Shown piece by piece: positions 10,101 to 17,951 of a stretch of DNA of 64,000 bases. How positions within the stretch are numbered: the first letter of the stretch is position 1; each line of letters opens with the position of its first letter. The stretch is from REEB95 sp035934995 (GTDB lineage Bacteria > Pseudomonadota > Alphaproteobacteria > ATCC43930 > CGMCC-115725), in NCBI GenBank assembly GCA_035934995.1, contig DASYXI010000037.1, positions 1 through 64,000 of the forward strand, read 5' to 3'. The translations under genes were made by a program, and so were the position numbers. The notes beneath the pieces were generated by a model, which saw only the letters and a program-made list of their open reading frames with translations, was not told the DNA's origin and searched no databases.

Positions 10101-10382
10101 ACGCTCGATGTATCCGGTACGCTGGTTCCCGCCAACATTCTGAACACGGTCATCGGCGACATTCCGTTGATCGGCAGCCTGCTGGTGGGCGGCGAGGGGC
10201 AGGGAATATTCGGCGCCAATTTCCGCGTTGCTGGCCCGATGAGCAATCCACAGATCGCGGTCAACCCGCTGAGTGCGATCGCGCCGGGATTCCTGCGGAA
10301 CCTATTCTTGTTCAAGGTGTGGAATCCGGCACCCAGCACGCCGCCGAAAACAGAGTCGACAGCGCCCGCCGCCAATCCTTAG
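7140..10382 (+). CDS. AsmA/YhdP-family envelope protein (DUF3971-type)
   Basis: About 1080 residues. A cytoplasmic N-terminus rich in Pro and Arg is followed by one TM helix (about residues 41-61) and then a very long periplasmic region of alternating beta strands, typical of YhdP/AsmA-like proteins that bridge the envelope and are linked to phospholipid transport to the outer membrane. The C-terminal part (GTLVPANILNTVIGDIP, then a Gly-rich turn) is the conserved AsmA-like end. Start: GTG at 7140 has GGGAG 10 bases upstream; ATG at 7161 is an alternative. Either way the 5' end meets that of glnE with no spacer. The stop (TAG, 10380-10382) overlaps that of tyrS. Confidence 0.82.
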   Translation: MSNDGDDMSGAADNRPPQPARAPQYGQDRRPPHIRLARAIIAGIVVLIVIIATAGGVAAWRLSRGPIVLDPVTPYLASALSSGPSGVLVTIDHTVLSWSNRRVHLFAQGVHLSQPTSGARLNFHDMEIVLSPWALLQGRLAPSRVVLDRPVLRLVRAADGSFHIAVGEQTAESQSAEFWGNRLTRDIAAPLGTGGPLQYLSTFSMTNATLIVDDKSLGVTWRADQVDLVMARNANGVDGHMQLTVGIGGKQALLSGRLAYRNTGELSVRIDFEGVDPALFAPAAPALQPLAAVDLPVSGEMALGFDTKSFAIDVAFCDVRFGAGTLREADLPDGTAPVKGGILKASYNPTAGRVDIENLSLDFGGPRVAVEGEVDNLGSGLLAGGWPTAFDASARLTAAGILIDSLPHLWPEKVGPHTRHWITTRVHDGVIDSMNAVLALHVDVDAPKPVNVTRFEGTGSYRNLTIEYFPPLEPVRGVNGTVTFDRKHMDFSPISGHVLGGREVSASVKLYNLDTNDEMGDIDVTLSGPLHDALKVLDTKPLEYAKALGLDAEHASGDFTAHVFFRLPLKHDLNFDEVEYHSEAQLSGIAVPHAFFGRDLSDGAFKMTLDRAALTLDGTAALDGAPVKLTWVENLGKQALRRRYTVQGRLDDAARARLGVDFSDYATVHGPVDVALTYGLRADRRAEASITANLKDATAEIPKIDWHKTAGQAAMAKFTLQLVGDQLTHVRNATLVGNGIDARLSADFDKTGLSRLDVPVLVAGDTNAQIALTRSGNGWTADLSGPSYDASGLMRDVSRPSAANPPPLAIHATLGRLVLGPSRELTDFSARLQSNGPHWTEAAIDGALANGKKLTVRFGGTNGAGKFDLTADDFGALLKVLDVTGDIEGGTFAVNGNAVDQDGKRVLKGTFTGADYRVVRAPLFARLLTLTSFSGVSNLLTGGSGIPFKVLQGDVIYGASSIKLDNVRAYGGAIGISASGTVDNDASTLDVSGTLVPANILNTVIGDIPLIGSLLVGGEGQGIFGANFRVAGPMSNPQIAVNPLSAIAPGFLRNLFLFKVWNPAPSTPPKTESTAPAANP

Positions 10383-11632
10383 ACGGGCTTCACCAGTGCG
10401 TGGCGCTTCTTGCCGGCCGACAGCTTGATGACGCCGTCAGCGTTGAGATCGTCGAGCGACAGCGTCGCGGTTTCGTCGGTGACGACTTTGTCGTTGATGC
10501 GCGCGCCGCCGCCGCGGATGAGCCGCCGCGCTTCGCTCAGGCTCGGCGCCAGCCCGGCGCGGTGGAAGCACTGAATCGCCGGCCGGCCGGCCTTCAGCTC
10601 GGCCTTGGGCATCTCGGTCACCGGCAGGTCGCTGCCGATGCCGCCTTCGGCGAACACGCGATGCGCGGTCGTAGCCGCTTCGTCGGCCGCTTTGCGGCCG
10701 TGCGCCAGCGCTGTCGCCTCGGTCGCGAGAACGATCTTCGCCTGATTGATCTCGTTGTCGCGCAGGGCCGCGAGCCGCCCGATTTCGTCCATCGGCAGGT
10801 CGGTGAACAATTTCAGGAACCGGACGACATCGGCGTCCTCGGTGTTGCGCCAGTATTGCCAGTAATCGTAGGGCGAGAGTTTGTCGGCGTTGAGCCAGAT
10901 GGCGCCTTGCGCGGTCTTGCCCATCTTGGCGCCCGATGCGGTCGTGACCAGCGGCGAGGTCACGCCGTAAAGCGCGCGCTCTTCCGCCCGGCGCCCGAGC
11001 TCGACGCCCATGACGATGTTGCCCCACTGGTCCGAGCCACCCATCTGAACCGCGCATTTGTAGCGCCGCGCCAGCTCGATGAAGTCGTAGGCCTGCAAGA
11101 CCATGTAGTTGAATTCGAGAAAGCTCAACGGCTGCTCGCGCTCGAGCCGAAGCTTGACGCTGTCCATGCTCAGCATGCGGTTGACCGAGAAATGCCGGCC
11201 GTACTCGCGCAAGAACGGGATGTACGCGAGCTGGTCGAGCCACTCGGCGTTGTCGACCATCACGGCGTCGGCCTTGCCCGTGCCGAATTTGAGAAAACGT
11301 TCGAAGACGCGGCGGATGCCGGCCATGTTGGCGGCGATTTCGGCTTCGCTCAGAATGCGGCGCGCTTCGTCCTTGCCCGACGGATCGCCGACCTTGGTCG
11401 TGCCGCCGCCCATAAGGACGACCGGCTTGTTGCCGGTCTTCTGCCAGAGCCGCAACAGCATGATCTGCAGCAGGCTGCCGACATGTAGGCTGTCGGCGGT
11501 ACAATCGAAGCCGATATAGGATGTGACCGGCCCGGCCGCGAGCAATGCATTGAAGCCCGGGCGGTCGGTGATCTGGTGAATGAAGCCGCGTTCTTCGGCG
11601 GCGGCAAGAAAGGCGGAGCGGACCTTGGTCAT
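10379..11632 (-). CDS. tyrS: Tyrosyl-tRNA synthetase
   Basis: Class I aminoacyl-tRNA synthetase charging tRNA-Tyr, about 417 residues. The HIGH-type motif appears as LHVGSLLQ near residue 50 and the KMSKS loop as KMGKT near 240. The Tyr-binding segment (QAYDFIELARRY, GGSDQWGN) is present, and a C-terminal S4 RNA-binding domain (LIRGGGARINDKVV) closes the protein. ATG 11632 gives MTKVRSAFLAAAEERGF, which lines up with family N-termini; an upstream in-frame ATG at 11650 would add six residues. The stop overlaps that of the convergent AsmA-like gene by 2 nt. Confidence 0.95.
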   Translation of the reverse strand: MTKVRSAFLAAAEERGFIHQITDRPGFNALLAAGPVTSYIGFDCTADSLHVGSLLQIMLLRLWQKTGNKPVVLMGGGTTKVGDPSGKDEARRILSEAEIAANMAGIRRVFERFLKFGTGKADAVMVDNAEWLDQLAYIPFLREYGRHFSVNRMLSMDSVKLRLEREQPLSFLEFNYMVLQAYDFIELARRYKCAVQMGGSDQWGNIVMGVELGRRAEERALYGVTSPLVTTASGAKMGKTAQGAIWLNADKLSPYDYWQYWRNTEDADVVRFLKLFTDLPMDEIGRLAALRDNEINQAKIVLATEATALAHGRKAADEAATTAHRVFAEGGIGSDLPVTEMPKAELKAGRPAIQCFHRAGLAPSLSEARRLIRGGGARINDKVVTDETATLSLDDLNADGVIKLSAGKKRHALVKPV

Positions 11633-11698
11633 GGGGATTGCGTCTAGCATACCGGCGGCGTGCCGTCAGCCGGCGTGCGACCGTTGGGGAGTCGCGGC

Positions 11699-12769
11699 AT
11701 GACCTTGGCAATCGGCTTGATGAGCGGCACGTCGATCGACGGCATCGACGTGGCCGCGATCGAAACCGACGGGCTGCGCGCGGTCGTGCCGCGCGGCGCC
11801 CTGACGGTTCCCTATGAACCGGCGTTGCGCGCGCGGATTCGCTCGACGCTCGGCGGCAAGGGCGAGATCGCGGCGATCGAGACGGAAATGACCGAAGCCC
11901 ATGCGCGCGCCGTGGCGATGCTGGTCCGCGGACACGGTCTGAAAGACGCGTCGCTGGTCGGCTTTCACGGCCACACGGTATTGCATCGGCCGTGGGAGCG
12001 CCGCACCTGGCAGATCGGCGACGGCGCGTTGTTGGCGCGGTTAACTGGACTCGATGTTGTCAACGACTTCCGTGCGGCCGACGTGGCCTCGGGCGGGCAG
12101 GGTGCGCCCTTCGTGCCGTTGTACCATCAGGCGCTTGCGGCCGACCTCGAACGGCCGCTGGCCGTGGTGAATATCGGCGGTGTCGCCAACGTCACCTGGT
12201 TGGGTCCGCGCGAAGATCAGGTGCTGGCATTCGATACCGGGCCCGGCAATGCGCTGATCGACGACTGGGCGATGACCCACACGGGGCGGCCGCTCGACGA
12301 GAGCGGGGCGTTGGCACGCACCGGCAAGCCCGATCCGCAACACGTCGCGCGTTTTCTCGCGCATCCGTTCTTCGCCGCGCCGCCGCCGAAATCGCTCGAC
12401 CGCGATGATTTCGCGCGCTTCACGCCCGAAGGCCTGCTGCCGGCGGACGGCGCCGCGACGTTGGCGGCGATGACGGCTGCCGGAATCACGGCCGCGCGCC
12501 GGCATTTTCCGGCGCCTGCCAAGCGCTGGCTGGTGACCGGCGGTGGCCGCCGCAATCCGGTGCTGATGGCGTTATTGGCGGCACAGCTCGACGCGCCGGT
12601 CCTGCCGGTCGAGCAGGCGGGCTGGGACGGCGACGCGCTCGAAGCGCAGGCCTTCGCCTATCTCGCGGTCCGGTCGGTGAAAGGTCTGCCGTTGAGCTTG
12701 CCGCAAACCACCGGCGTTGCCGCGCCGACCACGGGCGGACGGCTGCACCGTGCGGCGCGACGGGCCTAG
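11699..12769 (+). CDS. anmK: Anhydro-N-acetylmuramic acid kinase
   Basis: 356 residues. It phosphorylates and opens 1,6-anhydro-MurNAc released by lytic transglycosylases, feeding cell-wall recycling. The N-terminal GLMSGTSIDGIDVA is the family signature; NIGGVANVTWL, DTGPGNALID and VTGGGRRNPVL are further nucleotide- and substrate-binding motifs. ATG 11699 has GGGGAG about 7 bases upstream and puts the signature at the N-terminus. The stop shares the palindromic CTAG (12766-12769) with the convergent rpoH stop. A lytic transglycosylase that could supply its substrate is encoded at 47362-49329. Confidence 0.95.
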   Translation: MTLAIGLMSGTSIDGIDVAAIETDGLRAVVPRGALTVPYEPALRARIRSTLGGKGEIAAIETEMTEAHARAVAMLVRGHGLKDASLVGFHGHTVLHRPWERRTWQIGDGALLARLTGLDVVNDFRAADVASGGQGAPFVPLYHQALAADLERPLAVVNIGGVANVTWLGPREDQVLAFDTGPGNALIDDWAMTHTGRPLDESGALARTGKPDPQHVARFLAHPFFAAPPPKSLDRDDFARFTPEGLLPADGAATLAAMTAAGITAARRHFPAPAKRWLVTGGGRRNPVLMALLAAQLDAPVLPVEQAGWDGDALEAQAFAYLAVRSVKGLPLSLPQTTGVAAPTTGGRLHRAARRA

Positions 12770-13665
12770 ATGGCCGGCGTCTCGGCTGCCGAGGGGCGGT
12801 GGTCGAGCGCCTTGGTCTTGATCGCCCGCTGCAGCTTCTCGAACGCGCGCACCTCGATCTGGCGCACGCGCTCGCGCGAGATGCCGTAGCGCCGCGACAG
12901 ATCCTCGAGGGTCGCAGGCTCATCCTTGAGCCGGCGTTCGACCAGGATGTCGCGCTCGCGGGCGGTCAAATGGGTCATGGCGGTGCGCAGCAGGTCACGC
13001 CGCAGACCGAGTTCCTGGCGATCGCCCAGCCGAGCTTCCTGGGTCGGGCCTTCGTCGACCAGCCAGTCCTGCCACTCGCCATCGCCGTCCGCACGCAGCG
13101 GCGCGTTCAGCGAATTGTCGGGCGCGCTGAGCCGACGGTTCATGCTGACCACATCGGATTCCGGCACCGCGAGTTCCTTGGCGATGCGCTTGACGTTCTC
13201 GGGCGACAGGTCGCCGTCCTCAATCGCCTGGAGCTGGCCCTTGATCTTGCGCAGGTTGAAAAACAGCTTCTTCTGCGCCGCTGTGGTGCCCATTTTCACC
13301 AGCGACCAGGAATGCAGGACGTATTCCTGGATCGCGGCGCGGATCCACCACATGGCATAGGTCGCCAGCCGGAAGCCGCGGTCGGGGTCGAAGCGCTTGA
13401 CCGCTTGCATCATGCCGACGTTGCCCTCGGAAATGAGCTCGGACAGGGGCAGGCCGTAGCCGCGATAGCCCATGGCGATCTTGGCCACGAGCCGCAGATG
13501 GCTGGTGACCAGCTTATGTGCCGCATCCTTGTCGCCATGTTCGCGCCAACTTTTGGCGAGCATGTACTCCTCCTCCGGCGCCAGCATCGGAAACCGGCGG
13601 ATTTCCGCGAGATAACGCGCAAGATTACCCTCGCGCGCGACAGACGGCAGGGCGTGGGTGGCCAT
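12766..13665 (-). CDS. rpoH: RNA polymerase sigma-32 (heat-shock sigma factor)
   Basis: 299 residues. Region 2 (LRLVAKIAMGYRGYGLPL, then ELISEGNVGMMQAVKRFDP) and the region 2.4 promoter-melting segment RLATYAMWWIRAAIQEYV are those of RpoH. The RpoH box area (AQKKLFFNLRKIK) follows, and region 4 ends in the helix-turn-helix GISRERVRQIEVRAFEKLQ. It directs transcription of chaperone and protease genes. Between rluD and this gene (13706-13726 on the + strand) is a 6-bp inverted repeat CTGGAC/GTCCAG with a 9-nt loop, which could be part of the rpoH leader; I see no U tract, so it is not a clear terminator. Confidence 0.95.
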   Translation of the reverse strand: MATHALPSVAREGNLARYLAEIRRFPMLAPEEEYMLAKSWREHGDKDAAHKLVTSHLRLVAKIAMGYRGYGLPLSELISEGNVGMMQAVKRFDPDRGFRLATYAMWWIRAAIQEYVLHSWSLVKMGTTAAQKKLFFNLRKIKGQLQAIEDGDLSPENVKRIAKELAVPESDVVSMNRRLSAPDNSLNAPLRADGDGEWQDWLVDEGPTQEARLGDRQELGLRRDLLRTAMTHLTARERDILVERRLKDEPATLEDLSRRYGISRERVRQIEVRAFEKLQRAIKTKALDHRPSAAETPAI

Positions 13666-13727
13666 TGCGGGGCAGAATCCTTCCTCTTTCGCAGAAAGCT
13701 TAGTGCTGGACTCGGGTATTGTCCAGA

Positions 13728-14708
13728 CTAGATTTCCTCTAACTTATGTAACAAAGCAGTGATCTGGCTGGGTAAGGCGCTTTTGAATTCTCGGTATTCC
13801 CCGGTTGCCGGGTGGCGGAAGCCCAACAGATAAGCATGCAGGGCCTGCCGGCCAAGGCCGCCTGCCGCCGCCTTGGCCGCTGCCGGCAGTTTGGCCAGCC
13901 GGGCCGCAATGTGCCGGCCTTTGTAAACCGGGTCCCCCAACACCGGGTTCCCCTTGGCCAGCAAATGGACCCGGATCTGATGGGTCCGGCCGCTGCCCAG
14001 CCGGCATTCGATGAGGGCCGCCGCGGTGCCGAAATTCTTGAGCACCTGATAGCGCGTCGCCGCTGCCTTGCCGTTCGCGACGACGGCCATGGTTTTACGG
14101 TCGCGTGGATTGCGACCGATTGCGCCGGTGATTTCACCGCTCTTGGGCGTGGGCACGCCCCAAACAATTGCCTGATAGGCGCGGGTTATCCGGCGGGCGG
14201 CAAAATCGGCGGATAAGGCGCGGTGGGCCAAGTCGGTCTTGGCGATCACCATGACGCCGCTGGTGTCCTTGTCGAGACGATGAACGATGCCCGGACGTTT
14301 GACGCCGCCGATGCCGACCAAGCTGTCGCCGCAATGGGCGATCAGCGCATTGACCAACGTGCGATCGGGATTGCCGGGCGCGGGATGAACCACTAAGCCG
14401 GCGGGCTTGTCGAGGACAAGAAGGTGCGCGTCCTCGAACAGGATTTTGAGATCCATCGCCTGCGGTTCGATCGCGCCTGACTCCGGCGGTGGCACTGCGA
14501 CCGTGAAAACCTGACCGGACCTCACCTTGAAGGCCGGATCGCTGATCGGCTTGCCGTCGAGTTGCACCTGACCCTGTTCGATGAGGCGCTTCAGGCGCGA
14601 CCGCGACAGGTCGCCAAAATGGCTCGCCAGCAGGCGATCGAGGCGGTTTCCGGCCTCGTCGGGCGTCACGGCGGTGTGCCGGATATCGCTACTTGTCTCG
14701 ACGGCCAT
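13728..14708 (-). CDS. rluD: 23S rRNA pseudouridine synthase, RluD/RluA family
   Basis: 326 residues. An N-terminal S4 domain (SRSRLKRLIEQGQVQLDG, about 33-80) is followed by the catalytic domain with the RLDKDTSG motif and nucleophile Asp146, and GRTHQIRVHL near 240. The S4 domain plus this length fits RluD (U1911/1915/1917 of helix 69) rather than the shorter RluA, though the exact target cannot be read from sequence. The ATG at 14708 is chosen because the S4 domain follows at normal distance; the frame stays open upstream but is not protein-like. rpoH lies downstream on the same strand, 62 bp away. Confidence 0.9.
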   Translation of the reverse strand: MAVETSSDIRHTAVTPDEAGNRLDRLLASHFGDLSRSRLKRLIEQGQVQLDGKPISDPAFKVRSGQVFTVAVPPPESGAIEPQAMDLKILFEDAHLLVLDKPAGLVVHPAPGNPDRTLVNALIAHCGDSLVGIGGVKRPGIVHRLDKDTSGVMVIAKTDLAHRALSADFAARRITRAYQAIVWGVPTPKSGEITGAIGRNPRDRKTMAVVANGKAAATRYQVLKNFGTAAALIECRLGSGRTHQIRVHLLAKGNPVLGDPVYKGRHIAARLAKLPAAAKAAAGGLGRQALHAYLLGFRHPATGEYREFKSALPSQITALLHKLEEI

Positions 14709-14730
14709 GGTTGTTAAATTGGCGCCGAAT

Positions 14731-15036
14731 ATGCGCGCCCTCAAGCTTCTGGTGATCGTCCTCGGCGTGCTGCTGCTCTTGGGCATCGGCGCTCTGGCGG
14801 CAGCCGTGGTCTGGCGCATCGATCATGGCCGGCCGGTCTCGTCGCGGCCGGCGCCGGCAGTGGCGGCGCAGCGCATCGTCCTGCCGACGGGCGCTAAGGT
14901 GATCGCAACCGACGTCGACGCCGGTCGACTGGTCGCGCGGGTCGAGCTGCCCGGCGGCGGCATCCGAGTCCTCGTTTTCGATCTCGCAACTGGCGGCGAG
15001 GTCGCGACCATCGATTTGGTGACGCAAGCGCAATAG
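14731..15036 (+). CDS. Small single-pass membrane protein (DUF6476-like)
   Basis: 101 residues: one N-terminal TM helix (about residues 4-27) and a soluble C-terminal part ending DLATGGEVATIDLV. The DVDAGRLVARVELPGG segment looks like a small beta repeat. Similar short proteins sit next to RluA-family genes in alphaproteobacteria (recalled as DUF6476; not verified). An in-frame ATG at 14707 would add eight residues and place the start on the same CATG as the divergent rluD start. Function unknown. Confidence 0.6.
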   Translation: MRALKLLVIVLGVLLLLGIGALAAAVVWRIDHGRPVSSRPAPAVAAQRIVLPTGAKVIATDVDAGRLVARVELPGGGIRVLVFDLATGGEVATIDLVTQAQ

Positions 15037-15186
15037 CGCGGATTCCGTGGGGATTCTTCGGCGTCGGCGCCGCACTTTTACCATTTGTTCGGATGTCTGA
15101 AGCGTCGGTGATCAATGTGACAGCATTGGCTGACGTGTGATCGCCGTCACGCGCGCGGGAAAATTTACTCTTCTGTGAATTTTGTC

Positions 15187-15214
15187 TTGCATCGTAGCGC
15201 GATGAGCGTATCTA
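15187..15214 (+). promoter_or_regulatory. Predicted sigma-70 promoter of the decarboxylase leader
   Basis: TTGCAT at 15187-15192 and TATCTA at 15209-15214 are 16 bp apart, giving a predicted start near 15221 and a leader of about 310 nt before the decarboxylase ATG. Called by eye only. Confidence 0.4.
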
Positions 15215-15220
15215 AAGTGT

Positions 15221-15533
15221 GCGACGCACTCGCACGTGCCTATGGCCCATCGTGGTTATGCAACGACGTAACGCGTCCTTTTTGGAAGAACCGGTCGTCG
15301 TGGACCGGTCCCGAGAGGGAAGACGATATGGTTGCTATCCAACGCGGGGCGCACGCGCTCCGTTCTGAAGCCCTCAACGGGTCAGCCGGGGCCGCTCTCA
15401 GCGTCTCCTCGAGTCCCCTGAATTGAGCAAAGCGTTCTGGCTTGAAGCCGCGCCATCCAACGGATGGCGTTCCCTTCACCTCATGGCGCGTCGCCGGCAC
15501 CGATGCGGCTGCGCCCGTTCGTAGGATACGGAG
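15221..15533 (+). ncRNA. Long structured 5' leader of the ornithine/lysine decarboxylase (possible speF-type leader)
   Basis: Nearly 500 bp separate the previous gene from the decarboxylase and contain no conserved protein. Two clear hairpins are present: ACCGGTC/GACCGGT at 15290-15296 and 15303-15309 (6-nt loop), and a perfect 8-bp stem CGCCATCC/GGATGGCG at 15451-15458 and 15462-15469 (3-nt loop). A 32-codon ORF with a good ribosome site lies between them. A conserved RNA motif called speF is known upstream of alphaproteobacterial ornithine decarboxylase genes, so this is the natural candidate; I cannot test the match to its consensus by eye. Confidence 0.5.
15328..15426 (+). CDS. Candidate 32-residue leader peptide in the decarboxylase 5' leader
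   Basis: ATG at 15328 is preceded by AGAGGGA with 7-base spacing, one of the better ribosome sites in the region. The frame runs 32 codons (starting MVAIQRGAHALRSEAL) to TGA at 15424-15426. It ends 24 nt before the perfect 8-bp hairpin at 15451-15469, a layout in which ribosome position could affect the hairpin. The enteric speF gene is controlled by a leader peptide of similar length (SpeFL), but I see no sequence similarity to it. Could be chance. Confidence 0.35.
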   Translation: MVAIQRGAHALRSEALNGSAGAALSVSSSPLN

Positions 15534-16673
15534 ATGCGAGAAACCAATAAGAAGATCGCCAAGTTTTTGGCGGAGGCCCAACCCGAAACCCCGTGCTTGG
15601 TCATCGACCTCGATGTCGTCGGCCAGGCTTATAAAGTTCTGCGGCGTTATCTGCCGTTGGCCCGTGTGTTCTATGCCGTGAAGGCGAACCCGGCGCCCGA
15701 AATTCTCGGCATGCTGAAGGATCTGGGCTCGAGCTTCGACGTCGCGAGCCGCGCCGAAACCGATCTGTGCCTCGAGCGCGGCATCGCCGCCGACAACATT
15801 TCCTTCGGCAACACCATCAAGAAAGAGCGCGACATCGCCTATGCGTACGAGAAGGGCGTCCGCCTCTTTGCCTTCGACAGCGAACCCGAGCTCGAGAAGC
15901 TCAGCCGTACCGCACCCGGCACGCGCGTGTTCTGCCGCATCCTGGTCGAATGCACCGGCGCCGATTGGCCGTTGTCGCGCAAGTTCGGCTGCGCGCCGGA
16001 GATGGCGGTCGACTTGCTGCGGCGGGCGCGCGATCTCGGACTCGATCCATACGGCATTTCGTTCCACGTCGGCTCGCAGCAGACCGATCTCAACCAGTGG
16101 GACGGCGCCATCGAACGCGCGGCGCGCATGTTCTCGCTGCTGGCCGAGACCGACATCAACCTGCGCATGGTCAATATCGGCGGCGGCTTCCCGGCGCATT
16201 ACCGCGGCGACGTGCCAGCGGTCGTGAACTATGCGAACGCCGTCATGGCGGCGATGACCAAGCATTTCGGCAACAACCTGCCGGAGCTGATCGTCGAGCC
16301 CGGCCGCTCGATCGTCGGCGACGCCGGCGTGATTCAAAGCGAAGTCGTGCTGATCTCGCGCAAGTCGGCGAAAGATCCGAAGCGCTGGGTCTATCTCGAC
16401 GTCGGCAAGTTCAACGGCTTGGCCGAGACGATGGACGAGGCGATCAAATACAAGATCAAGACGCCGGCCGACGGCGGCCCGCGCGGTCCGACGGTGATCG
16501 CGGGTCCGACCTGCGATTCAGCGGACATTCTGTATGAGCGCACGGTCTATCGGCTGCCGGTTGATCTCAAGGTCGGCGACAAGGTCGAGATCCTGTCGAC
16601 CGGCGCCTATACCTCGACCTATGCGTCGGTCGGATTCAACGGCTTCGCGCCGCTGAAGACCTACTGCATCTGA
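15534..16673 (+). CDS. PLP-dependent ornithine/lysine decarboxylase (fold type III)
   Basis: 379 residues. Decarboxylates ornithine (to putrescine) and possibly lysine (to cadaverine), the first step of polyamine synthesis. It has the alanine-racemase-like barrel with PLP lysine Lys50 in FYAVKANP, HVGSQ, the phosphate-binding GGGFP, EPGRSIVGDAG, and the C-terminal GPTCDSADILYE with the catalytic Cys327 contributed across the dimer. This is the short bacterial form related to eukaryotic ODC, not the large enteric SpeF/SpeC fold. AGGA precedes the ATG by about 8 bases. The 3' end overlaps the convergent DUF1194 gene by 13 nt. Control probably acts through the long leader. Confidence 0.92.
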   Translation: MRETNKKIAKFLAEAQPETPCLVIDLDVVGQAYKVLRRYLPLARVFYAVKANPAPEILGMLKDLGSSFDVASRAETDLCLERGIAADNISFGNTIKKERDIAYAYEKGVRLFAFDSEPELEKLSRTAPGTRVFCRILVECTGADWPLSRKFGCAPEMAVDLLRRARDLGLDPYGISFHVGSQQTDLNQWDGAIERAARMFSLLAETDINLRMVNIGGGFPAHYRGDVPAVVNYANAVMAAMTKHFGNNLPELIVEPGRSIVGDAGVIQSEVVLISRKSAKDPKRWVYLDVGKFNGLAETMDEAIKYKIKTPADGGPRGPTVIAGPTCDSADILYERTVYRLPVDLKVGDKVEILSTGAYTSTYASVGFNGFAPLKTYCI

Positions 16674-17404
16674 GCAACATTCGTCGCTGACGACGTTTCG
16701 GCCGGGCCCAACGCCCGGCCGAAATGTTTTTGCGGCTGCGGTATCGCGGCGATCTCGTCGATCAGCTTCTGCTGCATGGCTTGGGCGAAGGATTTGTAGC
16801 CCTCGACGTCGAGCAGAAACGAGCCCCGGCCGCCGACCACGTTCTGGTCGTAATAGCTCGACAGCCACGGCTCGTGCTGGAGAATGGCGAGGCCGTTGAT
16901 CGTGATGCCCCGCGCCACCAAAGCGTCGCGAACTTCCGCCGGCTTGGGTCCGATATTAGCCATGCCGTCGCCGGACAGGTCGATGATCCGGCGCATCGGA
17001 TGATCGTGCAGCGTCTCGAACGCCGCTGCCGCCGCCAGCAGCGCGTCGCCGATCGACGTCAGGCCGCCGGACGTGCGGTGCGCCGCGCGCACTTGGGCGG
17101 CAAAGGCCGCCCCCGACGCTCGGTCGGATACGCGCGTCCACGGCACGATCGTCGTTTGTTTATGGCGGTCAGACCATTCGATGACCGTGACGTCGATCGC
17201 GCCATGCGGCCCGCCGCCAATCGCCGAAAGCACCGCCGAGGTCTCGAACGCCCGTGCGATTCCTTCGTGTTGGAGTCGGTATTCGCCGGGATCGATGCTG
17301 CCTGAAACGTCGATTGCCATGACGAGGGCAAGGTCGGACTCGGCGGCCTGGGCCGGTGAGGTCGCCAGAAGCAACGCAATCGCGAACCAAATCACGGGCT
17401 TCAT
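16661..17404 (-). CDS. Secreted DUF1194 (von Willebrand A-like) protein
   Basis: 247 residues with a signal peptide (MKPVIWFAIALLLATSPAQA, cleavage near 20). The mature part begins with a VWA-type fold: MAIDVSGSIDPGEY contains the MIDAS DxSxS, a conserved Thr lies in GGLTSIGDAL, and IDLSGDGMAN carries another metal-site Asp. This combination is the DUF1194 family, widespread in alphaproteobacteria and of unknown function. ATG 17404 is chosen because it starts the signal peptide. It overlaps the end of the convergent decarboxylase gene by 13 nt. Confidence 0.82.
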   Translation of the reverse strand: MKPVIWFAIALLLATSPAQAAESDLALVMAIDVSGSIDPGEYRLQHEGIARAFETSAVLSAIGGGPHGAIDVTVIEWSDRHKQTTIVPWTRVSDRASGAAFAAQVRAAHRTSGGLTSIGDALLAAAAAFETLHDHPMRRIIDLSGDGMANIGPKPAEVRDALVARGITINGLAILQHEPWLSSYYDQNVVGGRGSFLLDVEGYKSFAQAMQQKLIDEIAAIPQPQKHFGRALGPAETSSATNVAQMQ

Positions 17405-17483
17405 AGATGGCAGCAAACAACAAACGTTCGCCCTTGGCGAGCAATGCTTGCAGCGGCGCGGCGGGCTCAACATAATCGGGCCG

Positions 17484-17936
17484 ATGCTGCGTCTCGCCTT
17501 CGTGCTGGTGGTTGCCGGTGCCGCGATCGGATTTGCGCGGCTCGCGCCGGCGGCTGAGCCGCTGTCGTCGCAGAACTGCGCGGCAATCGCGTTTCATCCT
17601 GTCGCGCCGGGAACCGCCGACGGTCAACAGGAGGCCGGTTATTACAAATCGCGGCTGGGCCGGATCGAGGTCCGCGCCACGGTCAAGGGCGGCACGGCGA
17701 CGCGTTACTATGTCTCGCTCGACGGCGCGGTGCTTGCCTCGCTTCGTGCGGCGCTGCCGCCGTTGGTCGCGGCCTGCGCCAAGGCCAAAGGGCTCACGCC
17801 GCCGCTCCATGCGGATGCGAGCTGCGTCGGCGACCGCCTCGTTGTCCTGATCGCCGACGCCGACGGTCATCATTATTTGCTGCTTTACGCGCGCCGCGGG
17901 CACGCGTGGCATTTCTGCAGCGCCGGCCGTACCTGA
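17484..17936 (+). CDS. Small secreted protein of unknown function
   Basis: 150 residues with an N-terminal signal peptide (hydrophobic about 4-17, likely cleavage near APA at 21-24). Cysteines occur in the N-terminal SQNCAAIAFHP, the middle (AACAKAKGL and DASCVGDRL) and the C-terminal WHFCSAGRT, which could form two disulfides in the periplasm. Not recognised as a known family. It is divergent from DUF1194 (79 bp apart) and converges on the S41 protease. Confidence 0.55.
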   Translation: MLRLAFVLVVAGAAIGFARLAPAAEPLSSQNCAAIAFHPVAPGTADGQQEAGYYKSRLGRIEVRATVKGGTATRYYVSLDGAVLASLRAALPPLVAACAKAKGLTPPLHADASCVGDRLVVLIADADGHHYLLLYARRGHAWHFCSAGRT

Positions 17937-17951
17937 GCCGGCCCGCTCCGA

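Noticed and set aside
15202..15426. Longer version (75 codons) of the decarboxylase leader ORF starting at ATG 15202
   Set aside because: Its start lies upstream of the predicted transcription start and lacks a ribosome site; the shorter start at 15328 has one.
15451..15469. Intrinsic terminator in the decarboxylase leader
   Set aside because: The 8-bp hairpin is perfect but is followed by TTCCCTTCACC, without a run of T.
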